Positions 30,986-43,334 of a stretch of 64,000 bases of DNA are shown here, piece by piece (positions within the stretch are counted from its first letter, which is position 1; each line of letters starts with the position of its first letter). The notes below the pieces were generated by a model, which worked only from the letters and a program-made list of their open reading frames with translations, was not told the DNA's origin and did not search any database. This DNA comes from Phoenix dactylifera (lineage: Eukaryota > Streptophyta > Magnoliopsida > Arecales > Arecaceae): positions 248,001 through 312,000 of the forward strand of contig NW_024067986.1 of assembly GCF_009389715.1 (NCBI RefSeq), in the 5' to 3' direction. The translations under genes and the position numbers were made by a program.

Positions 30986-31284
30986 TACGCCTAGTGAGAC
31001 ATTGTGTAGTCATCGTCAAACTAGTTTCAGTGAGATAGCTGCGTAGTTTCCATCATGCCACTGCAGAAAGAATTCAAGAAAGTAGCTGTAGAGAAAGCAA
31101 CTGCAATACTATGGCCACTTTTGGATCGATATACAGGCGAGGCAAGAGTGGATTGACCAAGGATGAGATGCGCATACCAATGAATTTTCAGCTTTGCAAA
31201 CGAAACGAGTTGAAATACTTATTTCCGTGATTGAAGGCTGATACATTCAGCCATAATATATTTACGCATATCTTATGTAAAAGG

Positions 31285-31690
31285 AAACTAATCCTATCCT
31301 AATGGAGAATGAATTTGTTCTACTTGAAAGTACTGTAATGTATGAGGAATTAGAATTTGAAGCTTTAGCTCATCAAGAAATAATAGCCAAAGACGATATA
31401 ATGGAGCCCTAGAATTCATTGACTGAGGCATTATAACAGTGACACTGGTAAGGTTGCAGCAAACTAAATTATCGAGGGATGTTTCAATCGATACCTAGTC
31501 GATGTTTGAGATTGTCGATTAGAGCGAGCTAGAGAAAATTGCTAGTGAGATTAGCAAATACTTACTGATATTAATTCCTGATCATTTTTGCAGGAGTACA
31601 GGGTGAAAATATAACAACTTTATAGAACTAGTCGTATTATGACAAGAGTTGGAGGGCAACTTTCTTGAAGCATGCTTTCAAAGTTTTCCT
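31285..31690 (+). pseudogene. Fragment of an unidentified gene (copy B of an inverted pair)
   Basis: Homologous to 7906-8310 in opposite orientation. It covers the ATGGAGAATGAATT segment, the SELEKI-coding segment and the AGTTGGAGGGCAACTTTCTTGAAG segment. Copy B has stops and indels that break the frame seen in copy A. It lies 23 kb from copy A. No product was recognised. Confidence 0.55.
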
Positions 31691-33214
31691 ATTTGATTCA
31701 TATACCATATGCCGGGAGACAACATGATAATGCAAGGGCCAATTCAGCTTGGTAACCAACATTATGAATGATCAAAGATTCTCATGTAGATTATGAATAG
31801 TATACGTCTCAATGCTATACAAAAAAATGGTTAAAAAATCAAAGAAGTGGTGAATTCAATATAAAAATGAAATTACTAATAATATTATATATTATCTAGT
31901 AAGAAGTTCCATAAGAGTTTTAACCAGTAAGCCGATATAGATAATTATATTTCACTATGATGGATTCCATTCTACCAACCTTTTCATAATTTTTTAGTTT
32001 TTTCCACTCTTCTTGGAGAACTTTGGATTCTAGTTCACAGGTTTCTCCAAGAATCATACCTTTCAGCAAATGTCAGTCAACTCTATATTGAAGGACTCGA
32101 TTTGGTTCCCTCTGACTAGCATTGAGGATTGTGAGCCTAATCTGCCAAGGGATAGGTCGAATGATGAAGAATGATGGTGTCGAACCCATTAATATAAAGA
32201 TAGTCGGATCTCTATAGATGCCGAAGATCCTTTGAGTGATATGCGGACCATTTCAGTACACAGGAGGAGTATTCAATGAAAGGAAACATGGAAGAAGTAT
32301 TAAGCTTGAAAAAAATAGAAAAGATATGAGTAGATTACCAAAGCGATACTTCAATAAAAAGGGAATAATAATCGATCGGCAAATTGGGATTATGACTCCG
32401 CAGATACTGATAGTATGATGACAGACATCCCCTTGGCCTCTTGATTATACACCAACAAGATGTCGAGGGCATTATGTACATCTCATCTCAGCAATCCAGC
32501 AAGCGGTTAAGAGCAAGTGTCGCATGGATCATGCAGAGGAGAGTCATGGGACTTTTGTTGAATTGGATAGAGTTCTGGCCGTGATAAATTTCATCTAGTG
32601 AGAAAGCATAGTTTGAAGTAAGAGGGTTCGGTCATGGTGTTGATAAGCAGGCTGAAAGCTTAGGACCTGACCATCACACAAGATGAATAGTTGGCAAGAG
32701 TAGATCAAGTGATTTAATCGGTCTCCAAGATATTCCTAAAGTATAGAAGACCATATTATAGGCCGAAGTGAAGAAGGACGACCAATGTAAGATATTTGAA
32801 TAAGCTAAACTTGAAAAAATATGATTATTAGCCTAACAATTGTCAGGCAACCATGCTGGCAAACATGAATAGTGATGGATAACTGGTGTCATATATTAAA
32901 ACCATCAGAGTGTGCAATTATTATCTATTAGTATAAATAAGTAGAAATTGTACTTTGTAATAGACCTTCGACAATCAATTTAATGCATTTTATCTTATTT
33001 TAGTCTGCCGTATTTTCTACCTTAGGAGTAAGAGTAACTTAACTTTCAATATAGTAGCCCAGAGCTACATCCTTATCGTAGCCCGTCGCTATGCCTCTCT
33101 ATTGTAGCCTAGCGCTATATCCCTTATCTATCAACATTGAATGGTGGTGTGAAAGTGGCAAAAATCTACGAAGGTCAAACATATGGACCTACACTACTCT
33201 CTAGCATCCTAACT
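31691..33214. other. Decayed repeat DNA with an LTR-like segment
   Basis: No gene was recognised. Around 32880-33110 a TATAAATA word (32932-32939) followed by a T-rich leader and tandem AGCCCAGAGCTA/AGCCTAGCGCTA words looks like the R/U5 part of an old LTR. Confidence 0.35.
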
Positions 33215-33370
33215 TTGATCAGTTTTCAGCTGATCCGACATTGGTGGTATGCTTGCATGCACCAACTCGCACTACTTGGCTTGTCACCATTCTTTTCTAC
33301 TATATCTAAATGGAACTTCATCGGTGGATCCTACAACATGTCTAGATAGAACGTAAAGAGCACCAACAGT
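33215..33370. repeat. Diverged repeat shared with 30830-30985 (second copy)
   Basis: See the first copy; both end at GAGCACCAA and are in the same orientation. Confidence 0.55.
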
Positions 33371-34111
33371 TATATATATTATATTAACTTTTTGTTATGC
33401 ATATTATAATAGTCATTATGTCAAAACTGTTATTGATTGTATATATAATATAATAACTATTATTTGTCTAACAATGTGTGGCATCAAAGTTTTGCTATTA
33501 ATATAATTTTTACAATGGTAGTGTAATAAAATATGTACATAAAATAATGAAAGAATAATTATGGTAATTTCAAATAACTATTTATTTAATGTTTTCTCTT
33601 TTTTTTCCTCAGAAGGTATAAGCTTTGGCAGAGAAAAAAGCGTTAAAAATTTGAAATTTTAACTAATATTTAATTTAAATATATTACAGCAAAAATAATT
33701 TTTTTCGATTTTTAACTTTCGACGTAAAAGAAAAGCGTTGACAATTTGATTGCTGTGTCAAAATTTGTCGATGCTTTTTAAGTAGTGTTAGGACGGATCT
33801 GGATTTTATGATGCTTTCGAGGGTCGTGGGAATCCTAAAACATCGTCAAAAGCCTAGGCAACGACGACACGATGCTTCCTGAAAGCGTCGTCACGGGCCA
33901 TTCGACTATGCTACGCTGAGACGATCGGAGGTACCACAGACCTCTACCCTCCCGCCGAAGTGCGACGACGCTTTAGAAAGCGTCATTGGAAGCCACTTCC
34001 AACCCACCCCGCCCCACCCCCCACCCCCCACCCCAATAAATCCCTAACCTCTCCCAATCCCTAACCCCTCTCTCCCCCTCCCCAGCAAAGCATCCCAGCG
34101 AGCAATGCTCG

Positions 34112-34320
34112 GCAATGGCGGCCACTGAGGCAACGCTGGCGCCCGAGAAGCACGTCCCAAGTCCGAATCCCTTCTCCAATTCCTCAACCGCACCGAGCTC
34201 CCCCTCCTCCTACGCCGCCAGGAACCCCACCCCTTCTTCTCCGAGTCAGAGCTGACAGTATTGAAAGGGGTGCGCTCGAAGACGGCTCCAGCGTTCTGGC
34301 CGCTTATGCGCCGGATCTCG
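34112..34320 (+). pseudogene. Captured exon-like fragment, identity unknown
   Basis: This GC-rich piece has an ATG in a Kozak-like context (34112, MAATEATLAPEK). A second overlapping frame with protein-like composition (FLNRTELPLLLRRQEP, FFSESELTVLKG, APAFWPLMRRIS) runs to a stop at about 34330. The change of frame between the two suggests a small deletion in a captured first exon. I do not recognise the source gene. AT-rich, intron-like sequence follows. Confidence 0.4.
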
Positions 34321-34770
34321 CGCCATTAATGTCCGATGAGGTATGGTTTGGGGTTGGTTCTTTCTCTGTTTTGAATGCTCAACCCTGCTTCCCAGAATTA
34401 CAACTGCCAGATCTGCCTCTCTCCTTCCTTTTCTTCTTCGATCGCTCTCCCTGCTTTCCAGGTTCACGCCGTCTTCGGCTTTTCTTGACTTGGATCTTGA
34501 GCTTGATGAGCTCTCCAACCCCTCCATCGGCTCTGTCTTCCTCCTCCTCTAGCATTGCGGCAACACGCGGCGAGGACCGGCGCTTGGTGGATCCGACCGC
34601 CGCGATAAGAAGGCAGCGAAGAAGGATGCCGTGCCCTCCCTGGTCTCAGGTTGGGTCTTGTGCCCCGTTTCCTTTTCTTTTTGTTTTACCTGTTCTTGGA
34701 GTTTTGCTTGAGATCTGCTTAGCATTGCTTTTAAGTTTTCATGTTTGTTTCCTGCTGTTTGGCTGCCAAG

Positions 34771-34893
34771 ATAAGGGTTTGGAGAAAATGGGAATGAATA
34801 GCCTCATCAACCTCACCTCCAAAGCCGAGATCCACTATGAGGGCGTCCACGTCTCCATCAACCTCCAGCAGTCCACCATTGCCCTCCAGAATG
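34771..34893 (+). pseudogene. Captured DCP5/LSM14-like exon fragment
   Basis: About 36 codons encode a piece resembling the LSM14-type Sm fold of plant DCP5 (SCD6/RAP55 family). SLINLTSKAEIHYEGV and STIALQN correspond to the usual SLISLTSKSEIRYEG and the SS-I-L-N strand. DCP5 works with the decapping complex in P-bodies. The exon ends AAT G|GTACGC at 34893-34894, a plausible splice donor at the position after which the family continues with Val-Arg-Ser-Phe-Gly. No later domains (FDF, RGG) are present. This is a fragment, probably carried by the surrounding transposon-like unit. Confidence 0.6.
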
Positions 34894-35335
34894 GTACGCC
34901 ACTTTTGATTCTCATGATATAGTGGATGTAATTAAATGGAGTTGGATTACTTTTAATTTTTTTTTAGAATTCTGTACCTCATGGAGACAGAGGGTCAGCA
35001 GCAGAAACAAATAATTTCTTTTTTGAACTGTCCAACAAAAATTATGTATATATTTCAAAAAAAAATAAAAATAATTATGACGATGCTTTAAAATGTTGCT
35101 ATAAAAAATATCAGGTATTAAAAATAAGAGTCAAAAACCGACGTATTTAAGCATCGCTAAAAAAACGTCACTAAAAATCGACCTCTAGCGATGCTTTACA
35201 AAAACGTTAACAAATATTTTTTTAATTCCTACCTATTCGACGATTTTGTGATGCTTTAAAAAATGCCAGCTGAAAAATTAGCGATGCTTATTAGCTTTAA
35301 AGGATGCCCAAAAAAATAAGTTTTTTTTATGGTAA

Positions 35336-37884
35336 TAGTATAAATGTAAATAATAAAAGTCTTTTGTGTTATACAAGGACATTGAAATACTAAATATTTC
35401 GTTCTACCAGCTATTTTTTTTCTCTCTCTTTGAATATGTGATGCAACGGAGGGGGCGAAATCATTGCGGCAGCTTTTTTATTACGGCCATTACTTCAAAA
35501 CTTTGGTTACTCATAACAGCCAAATAATGCATCGATACTAGTAGCATGTCTGATATTGCCTGTCAAAATTCAGGCCGGGAGTAGTGGACGAGCTGGCGAA
35601 TAGAATATGGTCGGTAGGACTCGGACGAAAAGATCAATTTGGGTCTAGAAGACCGACCTAAAAATAAGAGTGAAAAGATCGAAGCTCGTCGAATTTTATC
35701 GGATGAAGAATCTTTCGATATCTAAGTCAGGTAGAAATTTAGAAGAACAATGAAAGCTTCAAAAAATAATAATAAAAAAAAACCAGCATGAAATTGTAAA
35801 AGCAAGCATACTTGAAGGTTCCCAAATATAAATTATATAGGACGAGAGTCGTGCCTATTAGCTTCTCAATATCCATCTGCAAGTTATGCACGTCATCGGG
35901 TTTAACTGCATGGTGGGGCCCTATGGCAATCTGCTATTGGTCAACTTTATTATCTAGCAACCGTGAAATCTTAGGCATATCATCTAGAATTGCAAACGAC
36001 AAACGAATCTCCCGTTGCCTTGTCTGATTCCATGTTGTTAATTAAAGAGCTACCAGTCGTAGTGCTTTCTGTCCTTTTCTTTTCCACTCCCACTATTCGT
36101 GGAGAAGATGTGGCTTATTTTTGCTTGGACATAAAGCTTGAATGAAAGGCTACCATGCACTGACACACGACCCGTTTTAGATATCTATTTACATCCAAGC
36201 AGGCTGGCAGCTTAGTTCCCAAGAGAGCATATTTCAAAATTCTTTTTCAGAACAGCATATTCTAAATTTTTGTGCTGCCAAGGGAGCATTTATGAAATTT
36301 TTATATTCACTACGAATTTTAGTCATGCAATATAACTACAGCTGATTCTGTATAAATTATGTGTCTTGAGGATTTGCATATCAGCAATCACATGTTTAGT
36401 CCTTGCATTAACCAAAAAGAAGCTTTAATCAGCATAACAATGTGAATCAATCAAGTGCAATATTGGTGGTCCAAAATAGCAGCACTGGCGGTCCCGTAGG
36501 GCCATTGATTTGGACAACAATTTTTTTGATGTCTAGGTCCCAACACATCAATAATGCGCCATGAGGGCGAGAAGCATTAGAAATGCAGGACATCATTATC
36601 TATTTTACCAAGGAGTAGGATTAGGAAAACACTACAATGCCATGTTTCTTCTAGATAGCAAATATTATAGATGACGAGTCATAAAATATGTTTCATTGAA
36701 AACCTCGTACCAATTATTTTAGTTATAAGCCACCCAAATAAATTGAAGACTTAGCTAATATTCAGATCTCATAGACGTGATAATAAGTCTTATGAATTTT
36801 ATCCTCATCGCAATAACCTCCCACACAAGAAAATGCTGAATCATATGTCTATCAGTATATCCTCTCCAAATATGGCTAATGAGCCCTACCTCAGTTAGTT
36901 AGCATCAATCTTGTGGTAAATTAGATAGCAAACTTTTTTATTTTATCTTTCAAAGGATAAAATAAAAAAGTAAATTACAAAAATCTCATTGAGATTTTTG
37001 TTTATTACAATTCAATCCAATAATTTATAAAATTTACACTTACATCTAGTTAAATTAAAAAAAATTAGTAAAACTGTTTACCTCATATAAAAAAGTTGAA
37101 ATTACCCTTGGATGGAAAGGGGATGCATGCATTTATCTTATACCCTTTAGGTGGCTATTATGTCATTTAAAGTTATTTTGGTCATTTTAAAATTTTTTCT
37201 GTTGTAGTATATGGATCCTATTTAAGATTCGCAGTTTGACCATTGTTCTATGAAGTTATAAGTTTAAGTGTTGCATAAAAAAAATAAACTTTAGGAGGAT
37301 AAGCATATATTTTTTTTAAACTATTAGATGTAAGTATAATTTATCTCTAATCTAGAAAGAATTTTTGTAATTTATTCAAATGAAAAAGAGTTTATAGTCT
37401 TACGCAATGCTATCTAGATGCCAAGTCATGACCGTCTTGCGTTACTCCCTAGTGCTAAATCCAACTCCAAATTGATTTCAAATTGGACCAGCTGCACAAA
37501 TTTAGTTGACTCGAGCGTCCATATAATTGGAACCTAGTGTCCATGCCATTGTCGAATGGCTCGTGGTTTCATTCACTGATGGGAACGTGCCCGATAAAAA
37601 CAGCCACGCGTGGCGCCGAAAGATCCACATAAGCGCGATTGTTGAATAAAGAGGGTCCCCCTCTTGAATTTTCTCGGCAAAAGGAGCTCGACGTCAGATA
37701 CTTGGGTTGGAAGCTACGGTTCCTTTGGGCAGTCCGGCTAGGTTTGGTTAATTTGGCAGGTTTTCTTATAGCTACTACTTTGATTGGACCTAAAAACTAA
37801 AAGGTAAAGCCTCAAATGGGCCACAGATTCAGACACCCCTTAGTTAGGAATCAAAAAAATTATACCTTACACTGAACATACCAT
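35336..37884. other. Intergenic and decayed repeats
   Basis: No gene was recognised. About 35570-35700 has LTR-like wording of palm-type gypsy elements. A perfect CCACGCGTGG palindrome is at 37604-37613 in a GC-rich patch that could be an old promoter remnant. Confidence 0.35.
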
Positions 37885-38181
37885 ATGGTCGTGGTGTACC
37901 GTTACATTTCTATGGGCTTCATTTATTGCTCACATTGCTCATATTCTGAGCAATTACATTTGGACTACCATTTTGTCCCTCTTAACCTTTGGCCTGCTAT
38001 GACCGAAGAGTTTATGAGTTGGTGGAATTTTCAAATTACTAATATTCGGCACGAAAATACCATCTCCATCTTAGACTGTATTGATATCAATTGTCCTCTT
38101 GACTTGGTACCTTATACTCTCTCTAATTCATGGTCGATTGGCAGTAAATCTCTAGCATTTGTAAGAAAATTGTGGTTCTAG
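37885..38181 (+). other. Open frame of 98 codons, possible plant-mobile-domain-like remnant
   Basis: The frame contains FVPLNLWPAMTEEFMSWWNF, faintly like the W-W region of the plant mobile domain found in retroelement accessory ORFs. Downstream the frame breaks. The similarity is impressionistic. Confidence 0.2.
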
Positions 38182-39165
38182 TCAAAGGCAAAAGTATTCT
38201 TTTGAGCAAACTAAGTTGATTTATTTCAATGCATGGTTCTGATCATTTTTTGATTGATCCTTAACCTTGTAGCTCTATTGATGATTTCTTCTATTCGATT
38301 GGTTTCAAAGACTAAAGTTTCCGACTCTAAAAGAATAAAAGTTATGGTTCACAAGTCCAAACCTGCTCCTTTTGGACAGTGGTAGAGTGAGGAAGCCCAT
38401 AAAGACAAAGGGGCCACATATTCCAAGTTTGTGGTATTGGGCATTAGCAAAAACTTGAAAGATGAATCACCTGACATCACTGCAGGCCAAATTTTCAGAA
38501 GATCGGGCTCTTTTGATCGGATTCACTCCCCAGTCAAAATTTATCTTCCTTGAGAGACTCAAAGGTCGGGTACCTTTCGATCTTTGAGATCGATGTTGTA
38601 GCTGATATTCCAGGACGGTGGTAGCCCATACATCCTGTCCACCATTCCAAGCCCCGGTTTGTACTCTTGTTGTTCCCATTGAACTTGGTAATACTAGCTC
38701 ACCACGATCTATATACGGGCTCTGCATGAACAAACTTCATGCTTCAGCTTCACCATTCCTTGGGAACCTACTCCAGTTGAAGGGCTAATCATATCAATCA
38801 CTTGAAATGCAAACTCCAACTCAATTAAAGCACCAATGTTATGCATTTGATCAAGGCAATCCAATGGCTACAATGCTTAAGATGGGCATTGTGAAGCCCA
38901 ATCCAACATAGTCAAACGATGCATCTGAGTATTAAGTTCTTCCGAATTAATACGTGTATTTTTAAGTTATGCTAATGCAAGTTGTTTAGTCCATCCATAA
39001 ATAGCAAACATATAAGAACTATAATTTTTATTCAAACCATGAACTGACAGTCTATCCCATTTATTTGTTTATCATAGCAAGAGTTTTCATCAAGCATGCT
39101 AACCTTGATTGAGATCATTAATCTCAATCTCCAAAAAATTGAATCCAAACCTCATTAGATATTAA
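38182..39165. other. Flanking DNA of the Harbinger insertion
   Basis: No gene was recognised. The sequence continues at 45784 after the transposon. Confidence 0.4.
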
Positions 39166-39190
39166 GGCCCTGTTTGGGGAGCTGTTGGAA
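39166..39190 (+). repeat. Left terminal inverted repeat of Harbinger
   Basis: GGCCCTGTTTGGGGAGCTG, followed by short direct repeats GAAGTAGAGCTGT (39185-39230). Confidence 0.9.
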
Positions 39191-39453
39191 GTAGAGCTGT
39201 TGGAAGTAGAGCTGTCTGAAGTAGAGCTGTTATAAAAAGCTGTTTGCTGTTTGGTAACTACATTCGTAAAGTGCTGTGGTACTTTGTTTTGTGTTTGGTA
39301 AACAAACTGAGAAAGTACTTTTGTATGACAAAATTACCATAAAGGACATTGCATAGTATTATACAACAGAACATAATAAAACATAACATAAATTAATACA
39401 TAAATATACGATATAGTATAATATTATTGTAAAGTAATATAATTATTAGAGTA

Positions 39454-40225
39454 AATTAATATTTGGTAATATAACATAATATTAAATTATTTAACATAAC
39501 ATATTAATGTATTATGATATAATGTAATATATATTATATTTATAGTATAATACAATAATAAAAGTATAAAATATTATAATTATTAGTATAAATTAATTTC
39601 TCATAATATAACATAATATTAAATTATTTAAAATAACATATTAATGTATTATAATGTAATGTAATATAATATAATATAATATTTATAGTATAATACAATA
39701 ATAAAGGTATAAAATATTATAATTATTAGTATTAATTAATTTTCCATAATATAACATAATATTAAATTATTTAAAATAACATATTAATGTATTATAATGT
39801 AATGTAATATAATATAATATTTATAGTATAATACAATAATAAAGGTATAAAATATTATAATTATTAGTATAAATTAATTTCTCATAATATAACATAATAT
39901 TAAATTATTTAAAATAACATATTAATGTATTATAATGTAATGTAATATAATATAATATTTATAGTATAATACAATAATAAAGGTATAAAATATTATAATT
40001 ATTAGTATAAATTAATTTTTCATAATATAACATAATATTAAATTATTTAAAATAACATATTAATGTATTATAATGTAATGTAATATAATATAATATTTAT
40101 AGTATAATACAATAATAAAGGTATAAAATATTATAATTATTAGTATAAATTAATTTTTCATAATATAACATAATATTTAATTATTTAACATAACATATTA
40201 ATGTATTATGATATAACGTATTATA
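39454..40225. repeat. 138-bp AT-rich minisatellite inside Harbinger
   Basis: The word AATTAATTT or its variants starts at 39454, 39591, 39734, 39872, 40010 and 40148, giving periods of 137, 143, 138, 138 and 138 bp. Units are over 85% A+T, with ATAATATAACATAATATT near the start of each. Confidence 0.92.
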
Positions 40226-40650
40226 ATATTATATTTATAGTAGGTGATAATGTATTATGGTATCTCTCTAACAATTTTTCTAGTTAGGTGATAAAATTGA
40301 TTAAATGATTACTAGATGTTTAGACGAGAATCACATAGATGAAAAATTATTTAGCATATTCTACGTGCGTACTTCAATAAGGCTTGGAATATACTTCATA
40401 TAGCCTGGCACACAGTTTAGCCTTTCTAACACACAATTAAGGATTGGACACAATTAATCTAGCATGGTATACATATATCTTAGCACATAGTTAATCAAGG
40501 ATTGCACATAGTTAATATCCATCCTCTCTAACTTTACCTTGTTCATACTTTTTTACATTGTTGACGTAGTAGCAACAAAAATACAACGAACATTCATGTT
40601 TGGTCAAATACAAAATAAAACAACATGTAGAATTGCACTGCACTCAGAAG

Positions 40651-42008
40651 TCAACGAGCTATAAGTTGAGAAGCAATATGATCACGCAGAATATCCATCT
40701 CACGGTTACCCAATATTTGGCTTTGCTCTGCACTCAGTTCTTCCTGTGGTTCATTAATCTCTAAACAATCAGAAGGGAGTAGATCCTCATTATCATCATA
40801 AGGCTGAAACTCCAAATCTTTGATTGCATGATTTCTAATAAAATTATGAATAGCCATGGAAGCCACCACAATTTGGACTTGTTTATGATAAGAAAAGTTG
40901 GGCATGGTACTCAACATTCTCCATCTACTTTTCCAGCATCCGAATGTCCTCTCAATAGTGCATCTCAGGGAGGAATGTGCATGATTAAAGATTTCATGTA
41001 TACCCTTTGGTTGACTTCCACGTCGAAAATCTGGTAAATGATACCTCTCCCCTTTGTAAGGCCCCATATATCCCAACATGTGAGGATATCCTGCATCCAC
41101 CAAATAATATTTACCTGCATATATATATATATGAGTTAGTATTTTAATATATTTAATGAAAGTTAAAAAAGTATACTTGCGATCATAATATATTTAATTA
41201 ATATGCATACGTCTATATTATAATATATTTAATTAAAATGCATACCTCTAGGTGGGTGTGGAAATTGGAGCTCTTTTCTGTGTATAGCATCTAAAAAAAT
41301 ACGAGTATCATGAGCAGTACCTTTCCATCCAGCACAAACAAAAGTGAAACGCATATCAAAATCACAACAAGCCATAAAATTTTGTGTAGGAATCCCTTTT
41401 CGGCCAATATATGGTACTTGTTTGGATGGAGAAATTTTCACTGGTATATGGGTGCCATCAATTGCTCCAATGCAGTCCTTAAAATAAGGCCACCAACGAT
41501 GATCATTGCGGATTTTACTTGGAATATTTTTGAACTCTTTATCCAGCGGGCTAATAATATCCTTGGACATCCTTAAAACAGCATTTAAAACATGGGTGAA
41601 ATATCTACTAACTATTTCTCCGGAATGTTGAAATCTTTCTTGAACCATCCTATTCCCAAACCCATGTCCTAGAATCATCAAAAACATAGACACCAGCTCC
41701 TCAACAGGAATATATCTAGAAGCCTTTAAACCATATTTGATTTTCAATTCCATGCACAGATTAATAAATACATGTTTTTCCATTCGAAATTGTTGTTGGC
41801 ATCTATATGGATTGCCATCTAAAATTTCTGATACAAACTTGTATCCGGTTTGATAAGAGGTCCTACAAGGCTCCTTTTCAATATATTTTGTGTAATATTC
41901 AGTAACCATACCAACAGTTGCAGTTAGTAGAATATTATAATTATCATCATCAACTATCTCATCTTCACTGGAATAATTCTCCTCAGAACTATTGTCAATG
42001 CTGCCCAT
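40651..42008 (-). CDS. Harbinger DDE transposase (408 aa, two exons)
   Basis: Exons on the minus strand are 42008-41246 and 41114-40651. The intron begins GTATGCAT and ends ATGCAG, and joins R|GKYYLVDAGYPH in frame. Total length is 409 codons with stop, the normal size for this family. Catalytic residues are visible: GAIDGTHIPV (first Asp), GTAHDTRIF (second Asp) and, in exon 2, TIERTFGCWKSRW (Glu). An acidic N-terminus (GSIDNSSEENYSSEDE) precedes a helix-rich region that includes EELVSMFLMILGHG. The start ATG at 42008 is the first in the acidic leader. An upstream ATG exists, but a CAG/GT junction just before 42008 leaves a 5' intron possible. The enzyme cuts and pastes the element, normally with the Myb-like partner encoded next door. 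Confidence 0.92.
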
Positions 42009-42254
42009 ACCTGTAGAAAACATATTATGCAAAAAATAAAACATCTGTAGCAAATAAAACAAATGATATATAAACATATAATGCAAATACATATTATATC
42101 ACAAAATCATAACTTCTATAATATCCATAAAATCAATAGCATCCACGATACATTATCCAAGAGATACCACAAATACATATAGTCCATCATCATTCTATAA
42201 TAGAAGTTCATAATTAAAACTACAAAACATATTGCCATAATAGTACGTCAACAA

Positions 42255-43334
42255 CTACTTATGTAAGTTTGACATTCGCTTGAGCCATTCAATTCGAAGA
42301 TTGGTATCTCGGAGTGCCATAAACATCTCTCGATGTTCTCTTTTAAGGAGCACCTCAGCAGCAATCAAAAGCAGTTCAGGTTGTGCTACCATCTCAGGCA
42401 TCATATGCACTACGTCCATCACCTCATCGATACTACGTCCAGGTTTATCAATCATCTTGGATGGCACTGTACTTTTCTTCTCCACTGCATCAATAAGACG
42501 ACTCAATTGCTGAGATAGTTGTGCAGCACCCCCAACCTTCTTGCATTTCTTATCATGCAAAGTAGAGCTAACTCTTTTCTTTCCTCTCTCTTGGATAGCA
42601 TCAGATGCAAGAGTAAGGTTAACATTAAAATTATCAGTGGGAACATCATCAATTTTATATGCACTCATATGATGGTCCTCATCTGAGTCACCTAAGCCCT
42701 CAAATGTATCATTATTAACCCCATCCAACCTCTCATATACTTCAATTGTGTCCTCAACATCCTCCTGCACCAGTAAAGCTGGTGCCCAGGCCCCCTCCCC
42801 AGTGGCACTAGTACCTCTAAATAACCTATCCAATTTTATTGCATGTTGTAGACCACGTTCTCGAAACTTAGCTGCATCAGGAATCTCCTGCAAGTTAACA
42901 ATATATAGTTGTCAATAGTAGTTTATAGGTTAGTATAAAAAATCTTACAAATATTAAACTAGTGGCATGTGTACCTGCAATTTTTTTTCCCACCATGCAT
43001 CTGGTGCATCTATTGTATTTCTAACAGGATCCCATCCAAGTCCTGTTTCCTTTCCCACCAATTTCATCCAAATGCTCCAATTTGCTTTCAGGTTATCCCA
43101 CTTATTTTTAAATTTTTTGTAGTCATATTGATTTCCAGTCTTCTCATTGAATTTCTTAATTATATTGGCCCACCCTAACCTATTGAAATGTGTTCCTGGG
43201 CGATTACCAGCTTCAACTTTACTAATACATATATCGATAAACTCCTCTATCAATTTTTCATTCCAAATGGCCTTCCTCTTCTTCTCATCTTGGGTTGATG
43301 GACCAGCAAGGGTATGTTGGCTCTTCTTAGACAT
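42255..43334 (-). CDS. Harbinger Myb/SANT-like DNA-binding protein (330 aa, two exons)
   Basis: Exons are 43334-42975 and 42887-42255. The intron starts GTACACAT and ends ACTTGCAG, and the splice joins KKLQ|EIPDAAKF in phase. The N-terminus has a Myb/SANT-like trihelix domain with three spaced tryptophans (IWNEKLIEEFIDICI, WANIIKKFNEKTG, KNKWDNLKANWSIW). A second part (EIPDAAKFRERGLQHAIKLD) is typical of Harbinger accessory proteins and of MYB-domain proteins derived from them. An acidic middle and a C-terminal helix follow. In known PIF/Harbinger elements this protein binds the element ends and recruits the transposase to the nucleus. It is transcribed in the same direction as the transposase, 250 bp upstream of its start. 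Confidence 0.9.

Larger units (their letters stand above)
33480..35335. mobile_element. DNA-transposon-like unit carrying captured gene fragments
   Basis: AT-rich flanks with repeated GATGCTTT / AAAGCGTC words in both orientations (33640-33990 and 35075-35310) surround a GC-rich core (34070-34930). This is the layout of CACTA- or MULE-like elements with subterminal repeats. The core contains exon-like pieces, one resembling DCP5. I find no convincing terminal inverted repeats or target duplication, so the limits are approximate and the superfamily is open. Confidence 0.4.
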
